Shown: positions 17,539-26,902, numbered from the stretch's first letter. The stretch is 64,000 nucleotides of DNA from Chitinophagaceae bacterium (GCA_016720565.1 JADKKJ010000011.1:992001-1056000), one strand, 5' to 3'. Notes: a model not told the origin generated them from the sequence alone. Made by a program: numbers and translations.

Positions 17539-19017
17539 ATGGCCCGAAAAAAGAATAAGATAAGAATTCTGGAAAGCATCCTGGTGGAGGATTATGCGGC
17601 GGAAGGCCGGTCGCTGGCCAGAGTGGATGGGAAAGTAGTGTTCATAGAACGCACGGTACCAGGAGATGTAGTGGATGTTTTCCTGGTCAAAAGCAAGAAG
17701 GACTGGGCCGAAGGATACCCTGTAAAATTCCATGAATTTTCCGCCAAAAGGGTACCACCATTCTGCAAACATTTTGGTGATTGCGGTGGTTGCCAGTGGC
17801 AGATGGTGCCTTATGAAGAACAATTAAAATTCAAACAGCAGCAGGTAGCAGATGCGCTTCAGCGAATAGCTAAAGTGGAAATGCCTTCCATAAATCCCAT
17901 CATGGGCGCTGGCAATGATCGTTTCTTCCGCAATAAACTGGAGTATACCTTCGGAAATAAAAGCTATGTATCCGATGCTTCTTTTAAAAAAATTAAAGAA
18001 GAGGCCCGCATAGCTGCCGGAGATACAATGCCGGGTAAATTTAAGATACCCGATGCCAATGCGGTTGGCTTTCATGCACGTGGTTTATTCGATAAGGTGG
18101 TGGATATCCAGGAATGCTGGCTGCAATCAAATCCTTCTAATGAAGTAAGAGAAGCAGCCCGCGCTTTTGCCAACCTGCAGGGCTATACCTATTATGACCC
18201 CAGAAATCATGCAGGCTTTATGCGTAACCTGCAGCTTCGTGTATGCGAGAGCGGGGAAGTGATGGTGAATGTGATCGTGGGGGAAAATGACCAGGAGAAG
18301 ATCGATGCATTGATGGGCCATCTGGAAAAAACAATAAGCGGTGTGAGTACCTGGCTGTATACTGTCAATACAAAATGGAATGATAGCCTGTTCGACCTCC
18401 ATCCCGTTACCTGGAGCGGCAAAGGATATGCCATTGAAAATTTATACACGGGAAACGGTGATGAACATTACCAGTTCAAAATAGGCCCCACCTCATTTTT
18501 TCAAACCAATACCAAACAGGCTGAAAGGCTTTACCAGGTTACCCGCGATTATGCAGAGCTGACCGGCGAAGAAACGGTCTATGATCTTTATTGCGGCACC
18601 GGAAGTATTGGCATATTCGTAAGCGCCCGGGCCAGGAAGATCATTGGCGTGGAACTTATCGCGGCTGCCATTGAAGACGCGAAGGAAAATGCAGCCCTGA
18701 ATAAACTGGATAAGACCGAATTCTTCGCAGGCGATGTGATCGATATCTGCAATGATGATTTTTTCACCAGGCACGGAAGGCCGGATGTGATCATTACAGA
18801 TCCTCCCAGGGCCGGTATGCATGAAAAACTGGTGAGGAAGATACTCGATATGGCAGCGCCCATAGTGGTCTATGTAAGTTGCAATCCTGCCACACAGGCC
18901 CGCGACCTGCGTTTGCTGGATGAGAAATACAGGGTTACCGCTGTACAACCTGTTGACATGTTTCCGCATACCCATCATATTGAAACAGTGGTTCAACTGA
19001 AATTAAAAAACGAGTAG
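17539..19017 (+). CDS. rlmD: 23S rRNA (uracil-5-)-methyltransferase, RumA/RlmD type
   Basis: 492 residues. An N-terminal TRAM domain (~10-70) is followed by a 4Fe-4S site formed by Cys76, Cys82, Cys85 (FCKHFGDCGGC) and Cys193 (IQECWLQ). The SAM-binding motif is YDLYCGTGSIGIF and DPPRAGMH. The catalytic nucleophile is Cys448 in VYVSCNPATQARDL. It methylates a uracil C5 in 23S rRNA (U1939-type); in genomes with one homologue the site may differ. ATG 17539 is chosen over the open frame from 17521 because of the abutting -7 element. It lies 30 bp before the rhomboid pair, which has its own promoter. Confidence 0.9.
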   Translation: MARKKNKIRILESILVEDYAAEGRSLARVDGKVVFIERTVPGDVVDVFLVKSKKDWAEGYPVKFHEFSAKRVPPFCKHFGDCGGCQWQMVPYEEQLKFKQQQVADALQRIAKVEMPSINPIMGAGNDRFFRNKLEYTFGNKSYVSDASFKKIKEEARIAAGDTMPGKFKIPDANAVGFHARGLFDKVVDIQECWLQSNPSNEVREAARAFANLQGYTYYDPRNHAGFMRNLQLRVCESGEVMVNVIVGENDQEKIDALMGHLEKTISGVSTWLYTVNTKWNDSLFDLHPVTWSGKGYAIENLYTGNGDEHYQFKIGPTSFFQTNTKQAERLYQVTRDYAELTGEETVYDLYCGTGSIGIFVSARARKIIGVELIAAAIEDAKENAALNKLDKTEFFAGDVIDICNDDFFTRHGRPDVIITDPPRAGMHEKLVRKILDMAAPIVVYVSCNPATQARDLRLLDEKYRVTAVQPVDMFPHTHHIETVVQLKLKNE

Positions 19018-19035
19018 TGCTCACAGCATTAATAC

Positions 19036-19043
19036 TAATTTTG
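19036..19043 (+). promoter_or_regulatory. TAnnTTTG promoter element exactly 4 bases before the rhomboid ATG
   Basis: TAATTTTG followed by CCCC and ATG, with the same geometry as at rlmD and cysS. Confidence 0.5.
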
Positions 19044-19047
19044 CCCC

Positions 19048-19767
19048 ATGACTAATTTCCGGTATACCAGGCCCGATAGTTTTCCTCCATTGGTTAAGAA
19101 CCTGGTGATAATCAATGCGCTGATGTATATGGCGCAGCTGCTGCTCGACAAACAGTTCCATTTGACCGACCAACTTGAATTGTGGCCATTATATCCCGAT
19201 AAGCTGGCTGCCTATATTGGCAGCACCCAATTCAAGCCATACCAGGTGGTAACGCATTTGTTCCTGCACTCACCTGCCAGTTTTTTTCATATCCTTTTCA
19301 ACATGCTTATGCTATGGATGTTTGGCAGGATATTAGAGAATGTTTGGGGACCGAAGCGGTTCTTTATTTATTATTTCGCCTGCGGCTTAGGTGCTGCGGC
19401 TCTTCACCTGGGTATTCAATACCTGCGTGCTGAACAATTGCTTACCGCCATACAGGCAAGGGATCAACTGGAGATCGCCTCCCTTGCAAGGACGATCGGC
19501 CCCGCCCTGGGGGCTTCCGGTGCCATCATGGGTGTAATGGTCGGATTCGCTTACCTTTTTCCCAATACTGAACTGATGATCTTCCCCATACCGATCCCTG
19601 TCAAGGCAAAATGGGTGGTAGCGGCTTATGTGGTGATCGATCTTTCATTAGGTATTGGAAATCTTTCCGGTGATAATGTGGCGCATTTTGCGCACGTGGG
19701 GGGCGCGGTCACCGGATTTATATTGGTCTATTTCTGGAACAAAACAAACCGCAAATCGTTATACTGA
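19048..19767 (+). CDS. Rhomboid family intramembrane serine protease
   Basis: 239 residues, with about six membrane segments. The active site is complete: Ser157 in LGASGAIMG, His216 in VAHFAHVGG, and the TM2 loop motif HILFNMLMLW (the HxxxN-type oxyanion residues). It should cleave single-pass membrane proteins within the bilayer; substrates are unknown. It starts 30 bp after rlmD and is followed 4 bp later by a second rhomboid-like gene, so the two are co-expressed and could work as a pair. Confidence 0.92.
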   Translation: MTNFRYTRPDSFPPLVKNLVIINALMYMAQLLLDKQFHLTDQLELWPLYPDKLAAYIGSTQFKPYQVVTHLFLHSPASFFHILFNMLMLWMFGRILENVWGPKRFFIYYFACGLGAAALHLGIQYLRAEQLLTAIQARDQLEIASLARTIGPALGASGAIMGVMVGFAYLFPNTELMIFPIPIPVKAKWVVAAYVVIDLSLGIGNLSGDNVAHFAHVGGAVTGFILVYFWNKTNRKSLY

Positions 19768-19771
19768 GAAG

Positions 19772-20722
19772 ATGGATATGCGTTATTCGGAAAAAAAATA
19801 CCAGCGAAAATTATTACTGGGGCAAAAAGATGATCATCTCATCGTCCTAATGGCGATCTGCCTGATCCTTTTTGTGGTGCTGGCCTTTATCAAGGCGATC
19901 TGGTACGTGAACTACCCTGAAAAAATGGTAGCGCAAAATTATTTCCTCAATGACGTGATGTACCAGTTGACGCTGCCTGCCAGCTTCCAGGCCTTTCTTC
20001 ACCGGCCCTGGACCCTGATCACTTCTATGTTCGTTGCCAATAACAATGATTTCTGGAAGGTTTTCCCTCAAATGTTATGGCTATGGTCATTTGGCTATAT
20101 TCTCCAGGATATTATGGGTCGCGGTAAACTGGTGCCTGTATTTATTTATGGAGGACTGGGCGGGGCTATCTCCTTTATGTTATTCTATAATTTCCTGCCT
20201 GCACTTTTACCTGCCATGCCTTTCGCTACATTGGGCGGACTAAGCTGCGGAGTGATCGCCGTTGCCGTGGTCATTACCATGGTTTCCCCGGGTTACCGGC
20301 TTTTCCCTTTGTTAGCAGGAGGTATACCATTATGGGTTCTTACCACACTGTTTCTTATTTCAGATTTTGCAACAGTATCAATTGCTGACACCGGCACTTT
20401 ACTTACCCATGTGGCCGCCGCGCTTACCGGGGTATTGTTTACTTTCTTCCTTCACCGGGGTTACGACTGGAGCAACTGGATGAACCAATTCTTTGATTGG
20501 GTCAGCAATCTTTTCCAGCCCGGCAAAAAAGCCAGAGCAAATTCTTTCCGCGACGAATTATTTTATAACGCTACCACAGATCCCTATACAAAAACGCCAA
20601 AGATCACCCAGCAAAGGGTAGATGAGATCCTGGATAAGATCGGGCAACAGGGCTATGATAGGCTTACGGATGAAGAGAAGGAGTTTTTGAAAAGAGCCAG
20701 CAGGGAAGGTTTAGGAGGTTGA
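19772..20722 (+). CDS. Second rhomboid-like membrane protein with altered active site and a C-terminal tail
   Basis: 316 residues. The membrane domain parallels its neighbour, with Ser158 (GGLSCGVIA) and His213 (LLTHVAAALTG) at equivalent places. However, GxSG has become GLSC, and the HxxxN loop is replaced by a region without the usual His/Asn (NNNDFWKVFPQMLWLW). It may be a weak or inactive protease. A soluble tail of ~75 residues ends in a helical module (DEILDKIGQQGYDRLTDEEKEF), a type often appended to rhomboids in this phylum. The start at 19772 is 4 bp after the first rhomboid stop. The stop TGA lies inside a GGTTGAG word. Confidence 0.82.
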   Translation: MDMRYSEKKYQRKLLLGQKDDHLIVLMAICLILFVVLAFIKAIWYVNYPEKMVAQNYFLNDVMYQLTLPASFQAFLHRPWTLITSMFVANNNDFWKVFPQMLWLWSFGYILQDIMGRGKLVPVFIYGGLGGAISFMLFYNFLPALLPAMPFATLGGLSCGVIAVAVVITMVSPGYRLFPLLAGGIPLWVLTTLFLISDFATVSIADTGTLLTHVAAALTGVLFTFFLHRGYDWSNWMNQFFDWVSNLFQPGKKARANSFRDELFYNATTDPYTKTPKITQQRVDEILDKIGQQGYDRLTDEEKEFLKRASREGLGG

Positions 20723-20776
20723 GTTGCCTGCCGAAGGCGGGCGTTGAGGCTGCTTCGCAGCTTTGTTGAGGATACA
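20716..20776. repeat. GTTGAG composite repeat after the second rhomboid
   Basis: GTTGAG words alternate with small GC-rich hairpins: CCTGCC-GAA-GGCGGG, then GTTGAGGCTGC-TTC-GCAGC, then GTTGAGG. The same order (hairpin, GTTGAG, GCTGC hairpin, GTTGAG) recurs at 22000-22050 on the other side of the endonuclease gene. Confidence 0.75.
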
Positions 20777-20832
20777 GCCTTACTCAGTTTGTTAATTCCA
20801 TTTGTTTAAAAAAGTTCGCTTATCCCAACCCC

Positions 20833-21954
20833 TCAACCTTTCCTCAATTCCACATCTGCCACCAGCATATAATGATCCGACAATCTCTTCGCAATTCGTT
20901 TAAACTGCAGGATCTTAAAATTATTATCGGGCATGATATAATCGATGCGAAGCGTAGGAGAGAGTCCGGCGAAAGTGCGGCCGATGCCAAATCCTTTTTT
21001 TAAGAATGCATCCTGCTTGTTTCCCCTCATAGTGAAATAGGTATAAGAATCCGGAATATCATTAAGGTCGGCGCAGAGTATCTGCGGATGCGGCGAAAGG
21101 CTCATCACCTCATGGGCCATATTGCTTTGCAGCGAGCGGCGAAGAAATCCCTTCGCGATCTTACCAAGAATGGTCCTTGAATCAGCCACCATGCTATCCT
21201 GTCCGTTGGTGATACGCCCAATACGATCATAATCCTTCTTACCGAATTGTATGGATTGAAGATGTGTGGTATAAACCCTCACTGTATCTCCGTTATAAGC
21301 GATATCGGCATACATCAGCACATCAGGAAGGCTGGGCCGCGGATACCGGAACCTGGCTGTATCTAAAAAAGGCAGTTTGGAAAAAATAATGGAACTGTAA
21401 TAATGATTATCACCATCCTCATCAAAACTGAAATAATAATAAGGATAACCTAGTCGCCTTATGGGTTCAATATTATTATAATAATTGGTATCCGTGGAAG
21501 TATGAAACTCCTGCAGGCAAAGCACATCCGCATTCTGTTCTTTTATCTGCTCGAACATTTTTAAACGGGTCTGCGAGCCTTTGTTGGTATTCTTCTTTAA
21601 CTCAATAAAACGGGCCACGTTCCAGGTGGCAATACGAAGGCTGCCCGGGGCCTTAGCCTGCTGAAAAGCCTGTGGTTTATGGAACGCGAACAGTACATTG
21701 ATATTCTTCCAGCCAAATAAAAGCGCCACGGCAGAGATCAGGGCCCTTCGTGGTTTAAGAATGATCAGCCATCCCGCCATAAACAGGACCACAAAAAGAA
21801 AAAGAAAAGGGAAGCTTAATCCCAGGAAACCAAACAACCACCCGTCCTGCGGATCTACAAAAGGCACCAGGCAGGATAATAAAAAGAAGATCACCAGCAC
21901 AATGTTGGCGTAAATAAAAAAGGTTCTGGTAAATATGCGGGCCCGGGATGCCAT
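20833..21954 (-). CDS. Membrane-anchored endonuclease/exonuclease/phosphatase family protein
   Basis: 373 residues. The first ~100 hold two or three hydrophobic segments, then a catalytic domain from ~105. The metal-dependent motifs are present in order: ATWNVARF, VLCLQEFH, TTHLQSIQ, LCADLNDIPDS, RIDYIM and LSDHYML. The fold serves DNA repair nucleases, sphingomyelinases and phosphoinositide phosphatases, so the substrate is open; the membrane anchor favours a lipid or extracytoplasmic phosphodiester. The stop TGA lies in a GGTTGAGG word, and both flanks carry the same composite repeat. Confidence 0.85.
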   Translation of the reverse strand: MASRARIFTRTFFIYANIVLVIFFLLSCLVPFVDPQDGWLFGFLGLSFPFLFLFVVLFMAGWLIILKPRRALISAVALLFGWKNINVLFAFHKPQAFQQAKAPGSLRIATWNVARFIELKKNTNKGSQTRLKMFEQIKEQNADVLCLQEFHTSTDTNYYNNIEPIRRLGYPYYYFSFDEDGDNHYYSSIIFSKLPFLDTARFRYPRPSLPDVLMYADIAYNGDTVRVYTTHLQSIQFGKKDYDRIGRITNGQDSMVADSRTILGKIAKGFLRRSLQSNMAHEVMSLSPHPQILCADLNDIPDSYTYFTMRGNKQDAFLKKGFGIGRTFAGLSPTLRIDYIMPDNNFKILQFKRIAKRLSDHYMLVADVELRKG

Positions 21955-21978
21955 TAATGCAATTTAAGGGAAGTTGGG

Positions 21979-22165
21979 GAGGTTGAGGGGTTGAGGAGTT
22001 GAGATATCTGCCTTCGGCAGATGTTGAGGCTGCTGCGCAGCTCTGTTGAGTCGAACCATCATTATTCCTCGATCTTTCTTCTTTTCTACTAATCAACCTC
22101 CTCAACTCCTCAACCCCTCAACCTCTTTAACCCCTCAACCTTCTCAACTCCTCAACTTTCAACTC
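21979..22165. repeat. GTTGAG/CTCAAC octad-word repeat with opposed arms
   Basis: The left arm has GGTTGAGG, GGTTGAGG, AGTTGAG (21981-22003), then the hairpin ATCTGCC-TTC-GGCAGAT, GTTGAGGCTGC-TGC-GCAGC and GTTGAG. The right arm (22092-22164) holds about eight CTCAAC words in roughly 8-bp register, so the arms can pair over tens of bases. It fills the gap between two divergent genes, and its right end touches the cysS promoter element. Confidence 0.85.
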
Positions 22166-22172
22166 TCCCTCG

Positions 22173-22180
22173 TATTTTTG
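22173..22180 (+). promoter_or_regulatory. TAnnTTTG promoter element exactly 4 bases before the cysS ATG
   Basis: TATTTTTG followed by CAAC and ATG. The sequence upstream, where a -33 element should be, is entirely made of CTCAAC words. Confidence 0.5.
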
Positions 22181-22184
22181 CAAC

Positions 22185-23699
22185 ATGAGCGACCTTAAAA
22201 TTTACAACTCTTACTCCCGACAGAAAGAAGTCTTCACGCCCATTACACCCGGCCATGTGGGTATGTATGTATGCGGACCAACGGTTAGTGGGGAATCCCA
22301 TCTGGGTCACTCAAGACCTTATATCACATTTGATGTGGTGTATCGTTATCTCACTTACCTGGGTTATAAGGTGCGCTATGTGCGTAACATTACAGATGCC
22401 GGTCATTTTGAAGAAGAGGGAAGGGAAGCAGAAGATAAGATCTCTAAAAAAGCACTGCTGGAAAGACTGGAACCTATGGAGCTGGTGCAGAAATATACTA
22501 ACCTCTTCCATTGGGCCATGGATCGGTTTAATACAATTCCTCCCAGTATTGAACCTACTGCTACCGGACATATAGTTGAACAGATCGAAATGATCAGGAA
22601 ACTGATCAGCGAGGGATATGCCTATGAAGTGAATGGCTCCGTTTATTTTGATGTAAAAAAATACGCGGCCAATTATGATTATGGAAAATTAAGCGGTCGC
22701 ATCATGGATGACCTGCTGGAAACTACCCGCGAACTGGAAGGTCAGTCTGAAAAAAGAGACCTGGCAGATTTCGCCTTATGGAAGAATGCGGCGCCTGAAC
22801 ATATCATGCGCTGGCCCAGTCCCTGGGGCGTTGGTTTTCCGGGATGGCATATTGAATGCTCGGCCATGGCCACAAAATATCTCGGTCCGCAGTTTGATAT
22901 TCATGGAGGTGGAATGGATCTTTTATTTCCCCATCATGAAAGTGAGATCGCGCAAAGCACGATCTGCAATCACCAGAACCCCGTTCGTTACTGGATCCAT
23001 AACAATATGATCACCATCAATGGCCGTAAGATGGGCAAGAGTTATAATAACCAGATCATGCTCACGCAGATGTTCAGTGGTGATCATCCATTGCTGGAGA
23101 AAGCCTATCATCCTATGGTGATCAGGTTCTTTGTGCTGCAAACACATTACCGTAGTACACTCGATTTTGGTAATGAGGCACTTCAGGCATCGGAAAAAGG
23201 ATTGAAAAGACTTTGGGAAGCCTATGAAAAGTTGGGAGTTATCGGAACGCCTGCCGGACAAGCAGGTTCGGATTTGGGAGCAGGGGCCCCGGATATTGAA
23301 CTGGATAAAAAAGTAAGAAGACTAATCCGTGAGCTTTCCGAGTTTATGAACGATGATTTCAGTACAGCCAAAGTGATGGCTAATTTATTTGAACTGGTGC
23401 CGGTGATCAACGGTATTAAAGACAAGGTGATACCGGTTTCTGCCATTAGCGCCGAGACCCTTGACCTCATGAAGATCAGCTTCCGGGTTTGGCTGGAAGA
23501 TATACTTGGTTTGAAAGGTATCAGCGATGCAGATAACCAATTATTACAGGGAGTGATGGACCTGCTGGTGGAGATCCGTAAAGAAGCCAAAGGCAAAAAA
23601 GATTTTGCTACTTCCGATAAGATCCGGAATCAATTGACCCAGCTGGGCATACTGCTTAAAGATGAAAAAGACGGGGGAATGAGTTGGGGACTGGCCTAG
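22185..23699 (+). CDS. cysS: Cysteinyl-tRNA synthetase
   Basis: 504-residue class I synthetase. Zinc ligand Cys30 is in MYVCGPTV, the HIGH motif reads HLGH (39-42), WHIECSAM and [14 protein letters not shown] hold the remaining zinc and substrate residues, and KMSKS reads KMGKS ([10 protein letters not shown]). The C-terminal anticodon-binding helical region is present. It is a single essential gene with its own apparently leaderless promoter. Its TAG stop (23697-23699) touches the complementary stop of the next gene with no base between them. Confidence 0.96.
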   Translation: MSDLKIYNSYSRQKEVFTPITPGHVGMYVCGPTVSGESHLGHSRPYITFDVVYRYLTYLGYKVRYVRNITDAGHFEEEGREAEDKISKKALLERLEPMELVQKYTNLFHWAMDRFNTIPPSIEPTATGHIVEQIEMIRKLISEGYAYEVNGSVYFDVKKYAANYDYGKLSGRIMDDLLETTRELEGQSEKRDLADFALWKNAAPEHIMRWPSPWGVGFPGWHIECSAMATKYLGPQFDIHGGGMDLLFPHHESEIAQSTICNHQNPVRYWIHNNMITINGRKMGKSYNNQIMLTQMFSGDHPLLEKAYHPMVIRFFVLQTHYRSTLDFGNEALQASEKGLKRLWEAYEKLGVIGTPAGQAGSDLGAGAPDIELDKKVRRLIRELSEFMNDDFSTAKVMANLFELVPVINGIKDKVIPVSAISAETLDLMKISFRVWLEDILGLKGISDADNQLLQGVMDLLVEIRKEAKGKKDFATSDKIRNQLTQLGILLKDEKDGGMSWGLA

Positions 23700-24158
23700 C
23701 TATTGACTGAAATGCTTTAAAGCGGCCATGATATCTTCTTCCGATCTGTTCTGTGTATTTGTAAGGGGAACAATGGTTCTATAGCCTTTATCGGGTTCAG
23801 TTTTGGTATATTCTATTACCAGGATAAAAGCATCTGTCACCGCAAAGAGCCTTCCCTGCTTCTGTGTGATTTGCGCTTTGATCAGATGATCCCAGTCAGT
23901 TACCATCTTTTCATCTTTATAGATACCGGTATGATTGATCCGCAAAAAAATGCGGTTACTCCTGGATTTCTTAAAGAACCAGTAGGAAATGGCAAGCGAG
24001 AGCCCATAGAATATTGGCATGATCCCTGGTTTATAATGTTTCTGCATCAGGGCATCCACAACGCCATAGACAAATAACCCGAAAAAAATAACGCATAGTA
24101 TGCTGTTCAGGATCTTTTCTTCCCCGACTATGAAATCGCCATTCGGTTCCAGTTTCAT
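23700..24158 (-). CDS. Two-helix membrane protein with PH-like tail, function unknown
   Basis: 152 residues. Two hydrophobic segments at ~20-38 and ~48-63 (ILCVIFFGLFVYGVVDAL and IFYGLSLAISYWFF) are followed by an ~85-residue beta-rich cytoplasmic tail (FLRINHTGIYKDEKMVTDWDHLIKAQI) that looks like a bacterial PH domain of the YcxB/YdbS type. No catalytic motif is visible. It converges on cysS with abutting stop codons. The function is unknown. Confidence 0.7.
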   Translation of the reverse strand: MKLEPNGDFIVGEEKILNSILCVIFFGLFVYGVVDALMQKHYKPGIMPIFYGLSLAISYWFFKKSRSNRIFLRINHTGIYKDEKMVTDWDHLIKAQITQKQGRLFAVTDAFILVIEYTKTEPDKGYRTIVPLTNTQNRSEEDIMAALKHFSQ

Positions 24159-24228
24159 TGACTGTATTTATTTTCTGGTCATGATAAATGTAAGACTATT
24201 CCGAATTTGAAATTCACTAAATTCAGGT

Positions 24229-24822
24229 ATGCATTATAAAGAACATCTTTCAAAGGATCCCATATTGAAAAAGCTGTTGAAAAAACACGAGCCTTTCGAA
24301 TTAAAAAAGCAGAAGAACCTTTATTTATACCTCTGCTTTTCTATCATGAGCCAGCAGCTGTCGACCAAGGTAGCCAGCGTGATAAAACAACGTTTCCTTG
24401 GTCTCTATGAAGACCACCCCACTCCCCGGCAGATACTGGATACCCCATTTGAAATACTTCGGGGTATCGGGCTAAGCAATGCAAAAGTGAACTACGTACA
24501 GAACGTGGCCCGCTTTGAACTGGAAAAAGGAATGAGTGCTGCCAAACTAAATAAAATGAGCAACGATGAGATCGTTGAATACCTCACGGAAATAAAAGGA
24601 GTAGGTCGCTGGACCACTGAAATGCTGATGATGTTCGCCCTGGGCAGGGAAGATGTATTTGCTCCTGATGATCTGGGTATTCAGCAGGCCATGACAGGTT
24701 TATATTCTCTCAGACACAGAAAGAAAAAACTTTTGCTGGAAAAAATGAAACAGCTCTCTGCCCCATGGAGTCCGTACAGAACCTACGCCTGTTTGTTGTT
24801 GTGGAGGTGGAAAGATAGCTAG
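24229..24822 (+). CDS. DNA-3-methyladenine glycosylase II (HhH-GPD family), intact copy
   Basis: 197 residues, AlkA-like base-excision enzyme. LCFSIMSQQLSTKVASV is the typical helix after the N-terminus, the helix-hairpin-helix is IKGVGRWTTEMLMMFALG, and the catalytic Asp is in DVFAPDDLGIQQAM; it ends with SAPWSPYRTYACLLLWRW. It removes alkylated purines from DNA. It is a paralogue of the frame-broken gene at 5278-5912, and this copy is complete, which may explain why the other can decay. It stands alone, with the stop TAG next to short GGTTGAC/GTTTAG words. Confidence 0.9.
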   Translation: MHYKEHLSKDPILKKLLKKHEPFELKKQKNLYLYLCFSIMSQQLSTKVASVIKQRFLGLYEDHPTPRQILDTPFEILRGIGLSNAKVNYVQNVARFELEKGMSAAKLNKMSNDEIVEYLTEIKGVGRWTTEMLMMFALGREDVFAPDDLGIQQAMTGLYSLRHRKKKLLLEKMKQLSAPWSPYRTYACLLLWRWKDS

Positions 24823-24825
24823 GAA

Positions 24826-24854
24826 GGTTGACGGTTTAGAGTTGAGTGTTTAGG
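24826..24854. repeat. Short GGTTGAC/GTTTAG word run
   Basis: GGTTGAC, GGTTTAGA, GTTGAGT, GTTTAGG follow one another in 7-8 bp register between two convergent genes. Only one arm is visible. Confidence 0.5.
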
Positions 24855-24855
24855 G

Positions 24856-25422
24856 TCAAACAACAAGCGCTGCCCGGAAACCCCTGGCGGCATAATAGGA
24901 TTGGGCACCATTATGGTATACAAATACCCGGTTATAGCGGCGGTCGCCAAAAATGGAACCGTCCAATTTCCGGATGGTATCGGGAGTTTTTAACCAGCTG
25001 GATGTTTTAAGATCAAATTCTCCCAGCTCCTGCAACTGACGGTATTGTTCCTCTGTAAGCATTTCAACTCCCATTTCATTGGCCATATCCATAGCGCTGT
25101 TCGCAGGTTTGTTTTCTTTTCTTGCATTCAACGCCTCCCTGTCATAGCAAAAACTTCTTCGCTTTGCTGGCGATTCCGGTGAACAGTCAAAAAACAGAAG
25201 GGCTCCGTTTTTATTATCCTGGCCAACTACATCAGGTTCACCTCCGGTTATTTCCATTTGCTGCAGCGACCAGCATTTCTGAGGAGCTTTTTCCAATCTG
25301 TCCTGGATCTTATCCCAGTCCAGTCCTTTATGCCTGTTCATATTCTTGTCAAAACGTGCTTTCAGTATTTTTAGAAGTGACTGTTGCTCGGTGGCGCTTA
25401 ATTTGTTTTTCTTAGTTGCCAT
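24856..25422 (-). CDS. DUF4256 family protein
   Basis: 188 residues with no signal peptide. It fits the DUF4256 family: an early helical segment with DWDKIQDRLEKAP, the block MEITGGEPDVVG, FFDCSPESPAKRRSFCYD in the middle, and a C-terminal VFVYHNGAQSYYAARGFRA. This type of protein is found as a single small gene in many bacteria and has no known reaction. The two Cys and the conserved SPESP stretch could be functional, but nothing supports a specific role. It is followed by other single enzymes on the same strand. Confidence 0.75.
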   Translation of the reverse strand: MATKKNKLSATEQQSLLKILKARFDKNMNRHKGLDWDKIQDRLEKAPQKCWSLQQMEITGGEPDVVGQDNKNGALLFFDCSPESPAKRRSFCYDREALNARKENKPANSAMDMANEMGVEMLTEEQYRQLQELGEFDLKTSSWLKTPDTIRKLDGSIFGDRRYNRVFVYHNGAQSYYAARGFRAALVV

Positions 25423-25498
25423 TTTTGCGATGATTTCTTTTGTTTTTCCAATAAAGATCCTTTGTCATCTGTTTAGCAGATCTCATGGGTGGTCTTAT

Positions 25499-26134
25499 TT
25501 ATTCAGGAAACAACTGATCGGTTCTTATCTCCATTTCATGGGAAATGACAGATGCATTCCCTCCCTGTGCTGCCAGGTTTGCTTTAATGCTGGCATAGCT
25601 TTTTGCATCCCGGTTCTGGCTAAGCTTGAATACGTTCTTCATTTCTGTGATGGCCAGTTCAAATCCGGCAATAGCGGGCATTAACTTTTCTGTGTATTCG
25701 CTGGAGAGGTTATCGAATATGGTGGTCGACTTATTATCATACCCTTCAAAATGAAGCGTAGTTTTTTTCAATATGCGGATCAGTCCTTCTTTATCCAGGT
25801 ACCTGATCAGTCCTTTCACATGGACCGCCATATAATTCCAGGTAGAAGCAGTATGGGGGTCGCTGTACCAGGTGCCACTGACATAACTATGCGCACCTGA
25901 AAATACCATCAGCGCATTGGGGTTATGCAAAAACGCTTTGTAGTGATCTGTGTTTTTCATGATATGACCGCGCAGGTATTCCCTTCCGTCCTCTTCTTCC
26001 AGGAAAACGGGCACCTGTGTGATCACGGGTTGATCTTGCGCATCGCAGCCTGCAAGGAAGGCAAATGGATGATCCTGTATAAATTGCTTAATAACGGCCG
26101 GATCCGCTTCCTTATATTGAGGTAGATCGTACAT
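25499..26134 (-). CDS. PaiB-like FMN-binding protein
   Basis: 211 residues of the PaiB / FMN-binding split-barrel family. Recognisable parts are HPFAFLAGCD near residue 30, QVPVFLEEE, the YLRGHIMKNTDHYKAF block, VFSGAHSYVSGTWY and the NYMAVHVKG strand. B. subtilis PaiB has been linked to repression of protease and sporulation genes, but most members are simply predicted flavin-binding proteins, so a regulatory role is not implied here. It is a stand-alone gene on the minus strand, 60 bp from a methyltransferase. Confidence 0.85.
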   Translation of the reverse strand: MYDLPQYKEADPAVIKQFIQDHPFAFLAGCDAQDQPVITQVPVFLEEEDGREYLRGHIMKNTDHYKAFLHNPNALMVFSGAHSYVSGTWYSDPHTASTWNYMAVHVKGLIRYLDKEGLIRILKKTTLHFEGYDNKSTTIFDNLSSEYTEKLMPAIAGFELAITEMKNVFKLSQNRDAKSYASIKANLAAQGGNASVISHEMEIRTDQLFPE

Positions 26135-26194
26135 GCAGTTAATTTTTGTGGTTCCTTTCCAATGAAATTATTAAATATGCGGGAGCCTGAGGGG

Positions 26195-26815
26195 TTAATT
26201 TTTCATTCCCATAAAACGGATCACTGAACCTGTTCCATTATGAAAGAGCCCTTCTTTTAATTCTATCACGGATTCATTCAGTTCCAGTATTTCAAATCCT
26301 GCGAAATCTGACCGGATCTCATCGATAGAAAAAAGCATGTCAATCTCTTTAGGCCCTCCTACATTCGGATCCTTCTTTACGTATTCCAGGTGGTTCTTGC
26401 TGAAAGCTTCAAACAGGACGATGCCTCCGGTCTTCAGCAAGTTCGTCAGCGATCTATGAAGTGCTGATTTGATCTTAGCGGGGAAATGTGCATAGATCAG
26501 GGCGATCGCATCAAACTCATCTTTTGAAAAGGATAATTCATCAAGGCGTCCAACCTTGTAGTCGATGGTTACCTTATTTTTTTCAGCCAGTTTTACGGCC
26601 TTTTGCCTGCCTTCTTCACTAATATCAAATGCAGAAACCTCCCAGCCTAGTCGGGCAGCATACACAGCATTACGTCCCTCACCTTCCGCAGCAAAAAGGA
26701 TCTTTCCTGGTTTTAGTCCCTCCAGTTTTTCCCGCAAATATTCATTGGGCTCTTCGCCATAGGCATATTCAGGCGCGCGAAAACGTTCATTCCATATATC
26801 AGTCCATTCGCCCAT
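26195..26815 (-). CDS. Class I SAM-dependent methyltransferase (TehB/thiopurine-like)
   Basis: 206 residues. N-terminal [20 protein letters not shown] is typical of small TehB-type methyltransferases. The SAM motif I is degenerate ([16 protein letters not shown]), followed by the acidic end of strand 2 (VSAFDIS) and motif IV ([12 protein letters not shown]). Substrates of such enzymes include small thiols, oxyanions and unknown metabolites. There is no operon partner. The function beyond methyl transfer is not determinable. Confidence 0.82.
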   Translation of the reverse strand: MGEWTDIWNERFRAPEYAYGEEPNEYLREKLEGLKPGKILFAAEGEGRNAVYAARLGWEVSAFDISEEGRQKAVKLAEKNKVTIDYKVGRLDELSFSKDEFDAIALIYAHFPAKIKSALHRSLTNLLKTGGIVLFEAFSKNHLEYVKKDPNVGGPKEIDMLFSIDEIRSDFAGFEILELNESVIELKEGLFHNGTGSVIRFMGMKN

Positions 26816-26902
26816 TATAATTATTTTATAGGGGTAAGATAAACCATCCGGAACAATTTAATTCATGCCGCTGGGTCCAATTTTAGCAACTTTCCTTTCT
26901 GG

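Noticed and set aside
19655..20722. Second rhomboid starting at 19655
   Set aside because: Would overlap the first rhomboid by over 100 bp; ATG 19772 lies 4 bp after its stop.
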